The notes under the pieces were generated by a model, which was not told the DNA's origin, did not search any database, and saw nothing but the letters and a program-made list of their open reading frames with translations. The position numbers were made by a program, and so were the translations under genes. Of a stretch of DNA of 48,694 nt, positions 33,481 to 42,894 are shown piece by piece; position 1 is the stretch's first letter, and each line of letters begins with the position of its first letter. Source of the DNA: an uncultured Bacteroidales bacterium (GTDB taxonomy: Bacteria; Bacteroidota; Bacteroidia; Bacteroidales; Paludibacteraceae); contig CACWZZ010000014.1 in assembly GCA_902765485.1 (NCBI GenBank), positions 1 through 48,694 on the forward strand. Reading direction: 5' to 3'.

Positions 33481-34263
33481 ATGATACAGAAGAAACAATA
33501 CGAAACACGCCGTCCGAAAGAGAAAGAGATGATTTTCGGAGTTCGGGCGGTGATGGAGGCAATCGATGCCGGCAAAGTGCTGGATAAAGTGCTGGTGCGC
33601 CGTGACATGTCGTCTGCTATAGGACGCGAGTTACTCATCAAACTGGAGGGAACCGGCACGCAGATCCAACGTGTGCCGCTGGAGAAACTGAATCAGTTCA
33701 CCGATAAGAACCATCAGGGCGTGATCGCTTTCCTGAGTCCGATAGAGTTCTATCCATTGGAGAACCTCGTTCAGAGCCTCTACGACGAAGGCAAGACGCC
33801 GCTACTGATGATGCTCGACGGCGTGACCGATGTGCGCAATTTCGGAGCGATCGCTCGTACCTGCGTGTGCGCAGGCGTGGACGCGCTTATCATCGGTACG
33901 CGCGGGAGCGCAGCAATCAACGGCGATGCGGTTAAAGCATCTGCCGGTGCACTTCATTCATTGCCTATTTGCAAGGTAGAAAACTTGCAGAACGCACTGC
34001 GTTACCTGCAAGAAAGCGGTCTTCGCATTGTTGCCGCCACCGAACATACCGATCGCAACTATACCGAAGTGGACATGACTGTACCGACTTGTATTGTCAT
34101 GGGAAGCGAGGAAAAAGGTATCTACGAGGAGAACCTCAAACTCTGTACGGATCAAGTGCGTCTGCCGATGACCGGCGTCATTGAGAGCCTGAATGTATCT
34201 GTCGCAGCAGGTGTATTCATCTATGAGGCGATAAGACAGAGAAATCTGATAGCTGAAATCTGA
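33481..34263 (+). CDS. rlmB: 23S rRNA 2'-O-ribose methyltransferase RlmB (TrmH/SPOUT family)
   Basis: The 260-residue protein has an N-terminal substrate-binding domain starting FGVRAVMEAI, then a SpoU/TrmH knot domain. The three SPOUT motifs are DGVTDVRNFGAIART, VMGSEEKGI and PMTGVIESLNVSVAAGV. It should methylate the ribose of G2251 in 23S rRNA, or a related position in another RNA. It begins 4 bases after dsbD. The gap to the next gene holds an AATCTGATAGCTG-type repeat (34246-34271) that also supplies the stop codon. Confidence 0.9.
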   Translation: MIQKKQYETRRPKEKEMIFGVRAVMEAIDAGKVLDKVLVRRDMSSAIGRELLIKLEGTGTQIQRVPLEKLNQFTDKNHQGVIAFLSPIEFYPLENLVQSLYDEGKTPLLMMLDGVTDVRNFGAIARTCVCAGVDALIIGTRGSAAINGDAVKASAGALHSLPICKVENLQNALRYLQESGLRIVAATEHTDRNYTEVDMTVPTCIVMGSEEKGIYEENLKLCTDQVRLPMTGVIESLNVSVAAGVFIYEAIRQRNLIAEI

Positions 34264-34269
34264 TAGCTG

Positions 34270-34950
34270 ATGACCATATTATACGAAGACAATCATATCA
34301 TCGCCGTCAACAAGACCTGCAACGAGATCGTGCAGGGCGATAAAACCGGCGACACACCGCTTTCGGAGACCGTCAAGGCGTACATCAAAGAGAAGTACAA
34401 CAAACCCGGAGAAGTCTTCTTGGGCGTAACCCATCGTCTGGATCGTCCGACGAGCGGGGTAGTTCTCTTTGCCCGCACAAGTAAAGCTCTCGCGCGGCTG
34501 AACGAGATGTTCAAAAGTCATGAGCAGATCAAAAAGACTTATTGGGCTATCGTGCAGGGCGCTCCTAAAATGCCGGAAGCACGGCTGGAAAATTGGTTGA
34601 TTCGCAATGAGAAACAGAATAAAAGTTATATTGCTAAGCCCGGAGCCAAAGATGCCAAGTTGGCTGTCTTGACCTATAAAACGCTTGTCCGAGGCGATAA
34701 TTATACGCTCTTGGAGATCAATCTGGAGACAGGCAGACATCATCAGATCCGTTGCCAGTTAGCGGCTATCGGTTGCCCCGTAAAAGGCGATCTCAAATAC
34801 GGCGCAAAGCGCTCTAATCCCGATGGCGGCATCTGTCTGCACGCCCGGCAAATAGAGTTTGTTCATCCCGTTAGCAAAGAAGAAATATGTATCACCGCCC
34901 CAGTGCCCGACGACGCACTATGGCGCGCTTTGACAACCCAAATATCATGA
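34270..34950 (+). CDS. RluA-family RNA pseudouridine synthase
   Basis: The 226-residue protein is a catalytic domain only, without an S4 domain. The motif HRLDRPTSGVVLFARTSKA holds the catalytic aspartate, and ETGRHHQIRCQLA is the RNA-binding/active-site stretch of the family. It converts uridine to pseudouridine in rRNA or tRNA; the target cannot be read from sequence. The ATG at 34270 lies 6 bases after the rlmB stop, in a repeat. Its own stop overlaps the pectate lyase start (ATGA). Confidence 0.9.
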   Translation: MTILYEDNHIIAVNKTCNEIVQGDKTGDTPLSETVKAYIKEKYNKPGEVFLGVTHRLDRPTSGVVLFARTSKALARLNEMFKSHEQIKKTYWAIVQGAPKMPEARLENWLIRNEKQNKSYIAKPGAKDAKLAVLTYKTLVRGDNYTLLEINLETGRHHQIRCQLAAIGCPVKGDLKYGAKRSNPDGGICLHARQIEFVHPVSKEEICITAPVPDDALWRALTTQIS

Positions 34951-36641
34951 AAAAAATCGTATCTTTTCTTATTTTATGTCTGATGCCTTTCACTCTCTCT
35001 TGGGGAGAGGGACGGAGAGAGGTTTCCTTGCTGCCGGACACGATTGTTGCGTTCCCCGGAGCTGAAGGATTCGGTAAATACACTTCCGGTGGTCGCGGCG
35101 GTAAAGTAGTCTATGTCACCACCTTGGCGGATGACAAAGACGGAACGACCGAAGGCAGTCTCCGTTGGGCGATCAAGCAATACCCCGATGAACCGCTCAC
35201 CGTTTGTTTCGCGGTCTCCGGAGAGATCCGTTTGGTGGATCGCCTCTATTTCAACCGCCGTGAGAACTTCACCCTTGCCGGACAAACGGCTCCGGGAATG
35301 GGTATTGTCATAACCCACCACAAAGTGGAGTTCGGCGGATCGAAGAATTTTATCGTCCGCAATCTCCGTTTCCGTATCGGCAGGCTGGACGCTAACGGAG
35401 ATTTTATCAAAGCCAATGCGGTAGGAGCTGAGAACTGCGAAAACTATATCTTCGACCATTGTGATTTCGGCTGGTCCACAGAGGAAAACATGAATTCCAA
35501 CGACAGCCATTTTTTGACCATCCAATACTGCATCGTGCACGAAGGTCTCTATAACTCCGGTCACCCGAAAGGCTCTCGCGGATATGGTTGCCAATGGGGA
35601 GGATCTCCGGCTTCTTACCACCATAACTTGTTGATTAACAACAATGCACGTTCTTGCCGTTTTAATGGAGCGCAGAGCAATGACTGGGTAGTCTATATCG
35701 ACTATATCAATAATGTGCAATATAACTACGAAGGCGGTTCTACGGGCTGCTACGGCGGTGAGAATACTGCGAAACTGGCTGAGGGAGAATACAATGGGAT
35801 GAACTCCGTACACGAATGTAATTTCATCAATAATTACTACAAAGTAGGTCCCAATACCACCAAGTCGCAGAAAGATTTTGTCTCGGTGGAGGCAGCGCGT
35901 TCGGGTGCCACCTCATGGGGACCGAGTCACTGGTATCTGAACGGCAATGTGTTTGACGGAGTACCTGCTGCCACCGAGGATAACTGGTCTGCCGTGCATG
36001 GTAAATCGCCCTATACCAACACGGATACGCTGCGCGTGGACACACTCATCCGTCCTGCTACGCCTTGGTGGAGATGGACGGCGGATAGTATCTACGGTCG
36101 CTATGATTTCGATCTGTACGCCTATGCGGCAAGTGCTTATCAGACCGCAGAAGAAGCCTATGCTACGGTTTTGGATACCGTCGGCTGTTTCCCGCGTGAC
36201 CATGTGGAGAAGCGATTGGTGGCGGATTTGTCTGCCGGAACGCATACATACGAAGGTTCTAAAGGAAAGAAAAAAGGTATCATTGACGACCCGGAAGATG
36301 CCGAGGGATTTTACGCATACCCGGATTCGCTCAATTATGACCTTGCTTCCTATGACACTGATCTGGACGGAATGCCGGACGAGTGGGAGAGTGCGAACGG
36401 TTGCGATCCGCAGGTAGCGGATAATAATGTCCGTCACGCGAGCGGTTATACCATGCTGGAAATGTATCTCAATGATGCAATGTACAAGACTCCGATGGAT
36501 GACGGCTATCGGGAGCCGGAGCATGAAGGAATCCGGGATACGGAATACAATATGCAAAATACAAAAATACTCCGCGACGGACAGTTGTTTATCCAACGCG
36601 GAGAGAAAATCTATACACTCCAAGGACAGGAGTTAAAATAG
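34947..36641 (+). CDS. Exported pectate lyase-like protein (PL1 type) with C-terminal tail motif
   Basis: The start at 34947 overlaps the previous stop by four bases and gives a signal peptide; the upstream in-frame ATG is inside the RluA gene. The 564-residue enzyme begins VAFPGAEGFGKYTSGGRGGK and has EGSLRWAIKQ, NFTLAGQTAPGMGIVI, FDHCDFGWSTEEN and the DTDLDGMPDEWE stretch seen in Bacteroidetes PL1 proteins. It is expected to cleave pectin-type galacturonan or a related polymer. The signal-peptide region (LSWGEGRRE, DNA 34991-35022) contains a palindromic repeat. The last 24 residues (ILRDGQLFIQRGEKIYTLQG plus QELK) match the tail of the S8 protease at 44524 and follow a repeat (36535-36570). 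Confidence 0.85.
   Translation: MKKIVSFLILCLMPFTLSWGEGRREVSLLPDTIVAFPGAEGFGKYTSGGRGGKVVYVTTLADDKDGTTEGSLRWAIKQYPDEPLTVCFAVSGEIRLVDRLYFNRRENFTLAGQTAPGMGIVITHHKVEFGGSKNFIVRNLRFRIGRLDANGDFIKANAVGAENCENYIFDHCDFGWSTEENMNSNDSHFLTIQYCIVHEGLYNSGHPKGSRGYGCQWGGSPASYHHNLLINNNARSCRFNGAQSNDWVVYIDYINNVQYNYEGGSTGCYGGENTAKLAEGEYNGMNSVHECNFINNYYKVGPNTTKSQKDFVSVEAARSGATSWGPSHWYLNGNVFDGVPAATEDNWSAVHGKSPYTNTDTLRVDTLIRPATPWWRWTADSIYGRYDFDLYAYAASAYQTAEEAYATVLDTVGCFPRDHVEKRLVADLSAGTHTYEGSKGKKKGIIDDPEDAEGFYAYPDSLNYDLASYDTDLDGMPDEWESANGCDPQVADNNVRHASGYTMLEMYLNDAMYKTPMDDGYREPEHEGIRDTEYNMQNTKILRDGQLFIQRGEKIYTLQGQELK
34991..35022 (+). repeat. Palindromic repeat in the pectate lyase signal peptide
   Basis: CTCTCTTGGGGAGAG and GACGGAGAGAGG encode SWGEGRRE right at the end of the signal peptide. 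It belongs to the GC-rich palindrome family seen at 5372-5450, 44607-44638, 46750-46778, 47022-47063 and 48331-48358. Confidence 0.55.
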
Positions 36642-36672
36642 CACCAATTATTAATCTTAAATTCGATTTATT

Positions 36673-36831
36673 ATGGCAAAGTACGTATGTGAAGTATGCG
36701 GGTACGAGTATGATCCCGCAGTAGGCGATCCGGAGAACGGTATTGCAGCCGGCACAGCCTTTGAAGACCTTCCTGCTGATTGGACTTGTCCTCTCTGCGG
36801 TGTAGGCAAAGACCAATTTACAGAGGCTTAA
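36673..36831 (+). CDS. Rubredoxin
   Basis: This 52-residue protein has the two CxxC knuckles of rubredoxin, [12 protein letters not shown] and [13 protein letters not shown], and the linking DLPADW. It carries one Fe(Cys)4 centre and transfers single electrons in the cytoplasm, often in oxygen or peroxide detoxification in anaerobes. No partner gene (rubrerythrin, ROO) is adjacent. It starts 31 bases after the pectate lyase gene and overlaps the convergent rsmG end by four bases. Confidence 0.95.
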   Translation: MAKYVCEVCGYEYDPAVGDPENGIAAGTAFEDLPADWTCPLCGVGKDQFTEA

Positions 36832-37439
36832 AGGGGTAAATAAATTACCTGTTTGGTCTCGAACCATTCGCCTTTAAACCATTGACTGCAGGGGGTAACC
36901 TCTGCAGTTTTTTGATAAGGAGCCAGTTCGGCTTTCAGGTCTCCGCCTTTGAGCACGATAATACCATTTGGTACCGCATTGCGCTGCTTGGTGGAGATAT
37001 TTTTACGCACCAGTTTTACCAAATCGGGTAGGGGCATGACTGCGCGGGAAACGACGAAATCGAATTTCTGCTTCTCTTCTTCCGCGCGCTCTTGTTTGCA
37101 AACGACGTTGTCTAGTCCCAAAGCCTGCGCTACCTCGCTTGCCACCTTGATCTTCTTGCCAATCGAATCAATCAGCATGAACTGACATTCCGGAAAGAGA
37201 ATAGCCAGCGGAATACCCGGAAAACCGCCTCCTGTGCCTACGTCCAGAATCGTTGTACCGGGCTGAAACGGCAGCCATTTAGCGATCGCCAGCGAGTGCA
37301 GCACATGGTGCTCGTACAGATTATCTATGTCTTTTCGCGAGATCACATTGATCTTGCTGTTCCAGTCGCGATAAAGCGCGTCAAGCTGAGCAAACTGCTC
37401 AGCCTGACGTTCGGTTAGTTGGAAATAATCAGAAATCAT
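36828..37439 (-). CDS. rsmG: 16S rRNA (guanine-527-N7)-methyltransferase RsmG
   Basis: The start is placed at 37439 (MISDYF), since the eight upstream in-frame residues are encoded by a TTTCAACTCTAAACACTC-type repeat. The 203-residue enzyme has the SAM-binding motif [16 protein letters not shown] and the family stretches [19 protein letters not shown] and [11 protein letters not shown]. It methylates N7 of G527 in 16S rRNA (E. coli numbering); its loss gives low-level streptomycin resistance in other bacteria. It lies 30 bases downstream of yebC and probably shares its transcript. Confidence 0.94.
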   Translation of the reverse strand: MISDYFQLTERQAEQFAQLDALYRDWNSKINVISRKDIDNLYEHHVLHSLAIAKWLPFQPGTTILDVGTGGGFPGIPLAILFPECQFMLIDSIGKKIKVASEVAQALGLDNVVCKQERAEEEKQKFDFVVSRAVMPLPDLVKLVRKNISTKQRNAVPNGIIVLKGGDLKAELAPYQKTAEVTPCSQWFKGEWFETKQVIYLPL

Positions 37440-37469
37440 CTTTAAACTTTCAACTCTAAACACTCAACC

Positions 37470-38189
37470 TTATTCCGCCATATTGGTGAATACGTTCTGT
37501 ACATCCTCGTCTTCCTCGATCTTGTCGATCAGTTTCTGTACAGACTCGCGTTGCTCGTCGGTCAACTGCTTGGTGTCGTTCGGGATACGAACAAACTCCA
37601 TCGCCTGAATCTCAAATCCGTTCTCCTCGAGGTATTTCTGCATGTTAATCGCTTCGTTGAAATCGGAATAGATGACGATGGTGTTCTCCTCTTCGTCCAC
37701 GCCGAGTTCTTCTACACCGAAGTCGATCAACTCAAGCTCCAACTCGTCCAGATCAATGCCGTCTTTCATCGTTACGGTGAAGCAAGCCTTGCGGTCAAAG
37801 AGGAACTGGAGACTACCCTGTGTACCGAGCGTGCCGCCGAACTTGGTGAAATAGGAGCGGATGTTCGCTACCGTACGCATGTGGTTGTCGGTTGCGGTCT
37901 CAATGAAGATTGCGATACCATGTGGTCCGTAGCCTTCATAATTGATCTCTTTGTAGCCCTCCGACGATTTATCGGTCGCTTTTTTAATGGCGCGGTCGAT
38001 GTTATCTTTCGGCATATTCTCACGCTTGCATTGTTGGATCAATGTACGCAGACGAGGGTTGGAGTCGGGATCCGGACCGCCCTCACGAGCAGCAATAGTG
38101 ATCTCTTTTCCCAGTTTCGTAAATGTGCGGGACATGTGTCCCCATCTTTTCAATTTAGTCGCTTTTCTGTATTCAAATGCGCGTCCCAT
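37470..38189 (-). CDS. YebC/PmpR (TACO1) family protein
   Basis: The 239-residue protein begins MGRAFEYRKATKLKRWGHM and has ITIAAREGGPDPDSNPRLR, the family core, and YEGYGPHGIAIFIE. YebC proteins were annotated as transcriptional regulators; later work links the family, including mitochondrial TACO1, to translation through proline stretches. The location next to rsmG fits a ribosome-related role. There is a 70-base gap upstream with a terminator-like hairpin; no perfect promoter was found in it. Confidence 0.93.
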   Translation of the reverse strand: MGRAFEYRKATKLKRWGHMSRTFTKLGKEITIAAREGGPDPDSNPRLRTLIQQCKRENMPKDNIDRAIKKATDKSSEGYKEINYEGYGPHGIAIFIETATDNHMRTVANIRSYFTKFGGTLGTQGSLQFLFDRKACFTVTMKDGIDLDELELELIDFGVEELGVDEEENTIVIYSDFNEAINMQKYLEENGFEIQAMEFVRIPNDTKQLTDEQRESVQKLIDKIEEDEDVQNVFTNMAE

Positions 38190-38225
38190 AAAATTATAGT
38201 TTTAAATTGTTAATAAAATTAGTTA

Positions 38226-38251
38226 GGTGGCGACCGATCAAGGTCACCACC
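38226..38251 (-). terminator. Hairpin after the OmpA-family gene
   Basis: GGTGGCGACC (38226-38235) pairs with GGTCACCACC (38242-38251) with one mismatch around a six-base loop. In the minus direction it is followed by A/T-rich sequence. It probably ends the transcript of the 38260-42807 gene pair. Confidence 0.65.
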
Positions 38252-38259
38252 CATAATGC

Positions 38260-40905
38260 TTATTCAGCGCTTTGCACCGGAACCGTGTCTGCATGGTTCA
38301 GAATGGTCTCGAAGTGTACTTCCTCGAAACTGATCTTGAACTCCACGCGGCGGTTCTTCTGACGACCTGCTTTGGTCTTGTTGTCAGCGATCGGCTGGTC
38401 TTGACCGTAACCTACCGCGGACAGGCGGTGAGCCTCTACGCCTTTCTTGATCATATAGTCCATCACAGCGTGAGCACGTTTGTCAGAAAGCGTCTTGTTC
38501 AACTCAGGACTACCGGTGTTGTCCGTGTGACCCTGAACTTCGATGATATAATTGCTGTTCTCGATAAAGATCTGTGCAATCTGATCCAAGAGCGGGTAGG
38601 ACTTCTTCTTGATAGTAGCCTTGCCGGACTCGAACTCAATACCTTGCATTGCTTTCTGCAGCAGCTGACGAACTTCGCGTTTGAGCTCAGGGCATCCCTT
38701 GTTCTCCTTCACGCCCGGAACAGTCGGACATTCGTCTTTGTAGTCGGGCACACCGTCACCGTCGCTATCCAGTTCGCAACCCTTGGCATCCACGAAGCCG
38801 ATAGCTTTCTCCGGCGTATCCGGACATTCGTCTTTGTAGTCAGGCACACCGTCGCCGTCACCATCTTTCGGGCAACCCTTCTTATCTACGGTTGCACGAG
38901 CAGCTTCCGGTGTCTCCGGGCACTCATCCAGATAATCAGGCACACCGTCGCCGTCGCTATCCTTCGGACAACCCTTCTCATCTACCATGCCATACGCCTC
39001 TTTCGGGGTATCCGGGCACTCGTCCAAGTAGTCGGGCACTCCGTCTCCGTCGGTATCCAGCGGGCAACCTACGCTATCCACTTTGCCATAAGCCTCTTTC
39101 GGTGTTCCCGGACATTTATCGCGATAATCCTCTACGCCGTCGCCGTCGCTGTCTTTGTCGCATCCGAGCGAGTCGATATACGGAACCGCTTCAGGCAACG
39201 TACCCCAACAATGATCCAGATAGTCGGGCACTCCGTCGTGGTCCTCGTCCAACGGACATCCCACGCTGTCCACTGCTACGCCACGCGGGGTCTCCGGACA
39301 CATGTCGATCTTGTCCCATACGCCGTCTTTATCTTTGTCGCGACGGTTGCTACCCCAGCAGATGGAGAAACCGAGAGCCAGATTTACCATTTTCGCTTTG
39401 TCCGGCAGGAAATACTGCTTCGGAGCAGAAGCGTCTTTGTTCGGCAGAGCCGCATAACTCGTCGGGATATAATCCAGCGCGAGGGTCAGGTTGATTCCGT
39501 CGTACGGCATAAATCCGAGACCGGCACCGATATTGCTGTATTTACCGTTATTCATGAGCGAGTAGGTAGCAGCGATGTTGAACCAGTTAACCGGTCGGAA
39601 AGCCACACCAAACGTCACCTCTTCATACAGCCGTGCGTTGTACAGACGGGTTGCGGATACAATACCGATACCTACGCGGTTGTCCCAGAAATTAGCGTCA
39701 ATACCGATGTTAAAACGAGCCGAAGCCATCTTGGCAAAACCTTTGCCGGCTCCCGACATGCGCACGCCGTTGAGCAGACCTTTCAGGTTCTCGCCTACGG
39801 CGCTCATCAAACTATCCGTAGAGAATTCTTTATTCGGATCGTGGTCCACGTGGTAGCGCGGGTCGCTGTAGTCGATTTGACCTACGCCGTCAAAGACCGT
39901 GTCCACCGAGCAGCGATATTGGCTGCTCTTGGTCCAGTATATAAAGCCAAGATCCGTGAGAGCGGCGCTAATCTGCAGGTTCTCGATTGGTTTCCATGCA
40001 AAACCGAAGTCGATTGCAGCTCCGTAACCGGAGGGAACCAAGAACTGTTGCCAGTTATTCATGTTGATCAAACTATCCTGTTGGAATCCGGTGCCTGCGC
40101 CGCCGTTGCCGGCGAAACTGTCATAGATCTCACGAGCGGTTTTGCCGTTTACGTAGCGATCCAAATAACCCATATTCACCGGACCGGCTACCGTCATACC
40201 CAGGTCGCCATACAAATGCCATTGCTCGGCATTGGCATCTATATTCAGATTCTTAGCATTCAGTCCGCCGTATAGCTGACCTAACAGCAATTTCACCTTA
40301 CCACCGATCGTCCATTGGTCATTCAGCTTGTAGCTGTATCCTGCGCCGATCTCGGTGTAAGCCGTTGCACCCATACCCAGTCCCGACAGACCGATGGTAT
40401 TGATGGCGCCATTCGTCAGATTAGTCATGCCACCGCCCAAGAAGAAGTTGAACATCGATTTCGGCAGCGTTGTACCGGTCTCGATCTTCTCATTGATGCC
40501 GATCATCAGGTATCCTTTCTCCTTAATACGGAAGCCCATGTTGATGAAACTGAAGGTTAAGTCGCCGTTGAAATACGTCATATTTTGCAACTGGTTCAGG
40601 AATGCGACCTTGTTTCCGTTCGGGTGGAGCGGAGTGATGGTAATTCTTTTGGCGGGATCGTTCGGATCCGGAATCGTGTAGAGTACATCGCTCAATGTCA
40701 GCGAGTTATTTCCTACGCTCATCGAAGTCCATCCCAGCGGAGAGAAGTTGATAAATCCGTTGCTCACCGGCTGGAAAGCGGGGTTGATGGTATGACGCAT
40801 CGGCGCGTTCTCCAGGAAATAGAGCGTCGTCACTTGCTGTGCGCTTGCGCTGATTGCGAATAATGCCACGAGGGCTGCTAAGATAGATTTTTTCATCGTT
40901 TTCAT
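38260..40905 (-). CDS. DUF5723-like barrel with seven TSP3 repeats and OmpA C-terminal domain
   Basis: The 881-residue protein has a signal peptide ending SASAQ, then an N-terminal region of about 500 residues resembling DUF5723, a predicted Bacteroidota outer-membrane barrel. Seven thrombospondin type 3 calcium-binding repeats follow, of the form DSDGDGVPDYLDECPDTPKE. The C-terminal OmpA domain is IIEVQGHTDNTGSPELNKTL through GRQKNRRVEFKI, with the Asp and Arg that bind peptidoglycan. It should link the outer membrane to the cell wall. It starts 15 bases after the lipoprotein gene, so the two are one operon. Confidence 0.88.
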   Translation of the reverse strand: MKTMKKSILAALVALFAISASAQQVTTLYFLENAPMRHTINPAFQPVSNGFINFSPLGWTSMSVGNNSLTLSDVLYTIPDPNDPAKRITITPLHPNGNKVAFLNQLQNMTYFNGDLTFSFINMGFRIKEKGYLMIGINEKIETGTTLPKSMFNFFLGGGMTNLTNGAINTIGLSGLGMGATAYTEIGAGYSYKLNDQWTIGGKVKLLLGQLYGGLNAKNLNIDANAEQWHLYGDLGMTVAGPVNMGYLDRYVNGKTAREIYDSFAGNGGAGTGFQQDSLINMNNWQQFLVPSGYGAAIDFGFAWKPIENLQISAALTDLGFIYWTKSSQYRCSVDTVFDGVGQIDYSDPRYHVDHDPNKEFSTDSLMSAVGENLKGLLNGVRMSGAGKGFAKMASARFNIGIDANFWDNRVGIGIVSATRLYNARLYEEVTFGVAFRPVNWFNIAATYSLMNNGKYSNIGAGLGFMPYDGINLTLALDYIPTSYAALPNKDASAPKQYFLPDKAKMVNLALGFSICWGSNRRDKDKDGVWDKIDMCPETPRGVAVDSVGCPLDEDHDGVPDYLDHCWGTLPEAVPYIDSLGCDKDSDGDGVEDYRDKCPGTPKEAYGKVDSVGCPLDTDGDGVPDYLDECPDTPKEAYGMVDEKGCPKDSDGDGVPDYLDECPETPEAARATVDKKGCPKDGDGDGVPDYKDECPDTPEKAIGFVDAKGCELDSDGDGVPDYKDECPTVPGVKENKGCPELKREVRQLLQKAMQGIEFESGKATIKKKSYPLLDQIAQIFIENSNYIIEVQGHTDNTGSPELNKTLSDKRAHAVMDYMIKKGVEAHRLSAVGYGQDQPIADNKTKAGRQKNRRVEFKISFEEVHFETILNHADTVPVQSAE

Positions 40906-40920
40906 TCTTGTGCCCTCCTA

Positions 40921-42807
40921 TTATTGTTTTTTGTTTCCGCTTAAATTCAAGATTGCATCCACATGAGCGGTCAGACCGATTTTAAGCGTCAGTCCCTCAT
41001 CGGCAGTAATCTTCACATTGCTCATACCTTTGTTATACGCGTCTTGGAGCGACTTGTCGTCCACGATTGCGGTATAAACGATGGATTTGATTTTCGGCAT
41101 CAGATCCAACTGACGTTTATTCAGATTGGCTGTGATGATGGTCTCGCCGGGTTCTCTCATACTCCAGTTACCGCCTTCGCTTTTGAAATCGGGTGCTTTG
41201 AGTGTAATGGTGTCGGCAGGGAAGAGCAGGAGCGGTTTGGTAGCCGTGTCCGGATCCATGATCACATTGCCGAACTCATCGAGGCAGCGCATTGATGCCT
41301 TCACATCCAGCGGAATGGTGTTCAGCGCACGGATATACAACGCTACATCGGTGGCTTTCAGGGAATCTACTTCTTTCACCTCTGCCAGCAGCGAATCAAT
41401 GCTGTATTGGCGCAGGTTCAGATCGCGAATCGTATCTTTGTAGTCCACGAAGACACCGCGGTTAAAGATCAACGGCAGTTGGCAAGCCGCCTCGATACGG
41501 ATACTGGTGTTCGGGGTAATACGGATCTGCGAGGGGTAAGTACCTCCGTAGCTGAAGTCGATAGCGAATTTATAGCCTAATTTCTGCGGCATGTTTACGA
41601 ATAACTCGTCTATATGTCCGCGCTTGGGGTCTTTATCGAACAGAATCATCATGTTGGTCGTCGAGTCTCCGATCGTGCTGGTATTCGGGTCCAAGTATTC
41701 ACCCCTTTCGAATTGCCAGTGGAAATCTTTGCGGGTGATGTTGCCGTATGTGAAGGAAGCCTCATGGCGGTTGCCGTTAGCGTCCAGCGAATAGAGGTAG
41801 TCGCCGTCCACTTTCATCGCGCCTGCTACCTGAGTAATGATATAGAGGTCGATCTTCGGGTCTGCGAACGGTACTTTCCAATCGGAGATGAAGTTCAGCG
41901 AACCCCAGCTCTCGCTCAGGTCTATTACCGCCTCGTCATGCATGTCTTTGGAAGGCTGGAACTTACCCCAAATAGCTTGGTAGTCAATAAATTGCACGCC
42001 TAATTTATAGTTGAATCCGGCATTCTCCGGCACTTCTACTTCCTCCCCGTTAGGGATAGTGAAAGTAAAATTGATCTTGAAATCGCACGAGTCCACCACC
42101 TGACCTACTACATACTGCCCTGCTGAGTTCTTCTTCATCAGGTTGATGGTGAAATGGTCCACTTCAGTCGGGATATTCCGATCGTAGCCATAGTTGTCGC
42201 GGTTCTTGTCATAAACGACCATGGTGTTTCCCGCCGGCCGATGGATCTGCTCGCCTAACTCCAGCGTCACACGGTCAATCCATTCCCATTGGAGGGGCAG
42301 GTTATTTTGTCGGATAAAAGAGGAGAAACTGGCTTTGTCAATCAGTGCGCTGTCCAGACGCTCGTTGTCGAGGTTCTCCGCCGAGTTGATGCCTGTTAGT
42401 TTCAACGGCATGTCGAACGTCAGCGTCACGGGGTTGCCTGTACCTGTTACTTTGCCGTTGGCGCCAATCATATGCGCCGCCTCCAATTTCTCGTACACAT
42501 TCAGGTTCAGCTCTTTCTCCGAGATGTACTGAGACAGATCGATTTGGTGGAAATTGCGGGCGATTTTGAAAGTGTCCTTCCATGTAATCACGCCCTTGTT
42601 GTTCACCGAGTCAATAAATAGGGACGGTACTTTACCGTTTCCCAGGAAGTCTCCGAGGGTCGCATGGATGCTACCTACCGGCAGCGCGAGACCCATCTCA
42701 ACCTCCGATCGGGTGTCAATGTTGTTCAGGTCGATGTCCGAACGGCAGCCTGCGAACACGCATAACACCACAATCGCAATAAGTGCATTTAGATGTCTAA
42801 AATTCAT
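40921..42807 (-). CDS. Large lipoprotein of unknown function, partner of the OmpA-family protein
   Basis: The 628-residue product has a lipoprotein signal with lipobox FAGC (18-21) followed by RSDIDLNNID, then a long beta-rich chain without recognisable catalytic motifs. Similar lipoproteins beginning with a short acidic stretch and VEMGLALPVGS are found in Bacteroidales next to OmpA/DUF5723 genes. I do not recognise a named family with confidence. Co-transcription with the barrel gene 15 bases downstream suggests a shared outer-membrane complex. Confidence 0.75.
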   Translation of the reverse strand: MNFRHLNALIAIVVLCVFAGCRSDIDLNNIDTRSEVEMGLALPVGSIHATLGDFLGNGKVPSLFIDSVNNKGVITWKDTFKIARNFHQIDLSQYISEKELNLNVYEKLEAAHMIGANGKVTGTGNPVTLTFDMPLKLTGINSAENLDNERLDSALIDKASFSSFIRQNNLPLQWEWIDRVTLELGEQIHRPAGNTMVVYDKNRDNYGYDRNIPTEVDHFTINLMKKNSAGQYVVGQVVDSCDFKINFTFTIPNGEEVEVPENAGFNYKLGVQFIDYQAIWGKFQPSKDMHDEAVIDLSESWGSLNFISDWKVPFADPKIDLYIITQVAGAMKVDGDYLYSLDANGNRHEASFTYGNITRKDFHWQFERGEYLDPNTSTIGDSTTNMMILFDKDPKRGHIDELFVNMPQKLGYKFAIDFSYGGTYPSQIRITPNTSIRIEAACQLPLIFNRGVFVDYKDTIRDLNLRQYSIDSLLAEVKEVDSLKATDVALYIRALNTIPLDVKASMRCLDEFGNVIMDPDTATKPLLLFPADTITLKAPDFKSEGGNWSMREPGETIITANLNKRQLDLMPKIKSIVYTAIVDDKSLQDAYNKGMSNVKITADEGLTLKIGLTAHVDAILNLSGNKKQ

Positions 42808-42847
42808 AAATTTTATTGAGTTTGTTTGTTGTTTACAATTTTGCGTG

Positions 42848-42879
42848 CAAAATTACAAAAAAAAATTCATATATGCAAG
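42848..42879 (-). promoter_or_regulatory. Promoter of the lipoprotein-OmpA operon
   Basis: On the minus strand -7 TAATTTTG lies at 42855-42848 and -33 CTTG at 42879-42876, spaced 20 bases. The leader to the ATG at 42807 is about 35 bases. Confidence 0.75.
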
Positions 42880-42894
42880 TAAATTGGTATTTAT

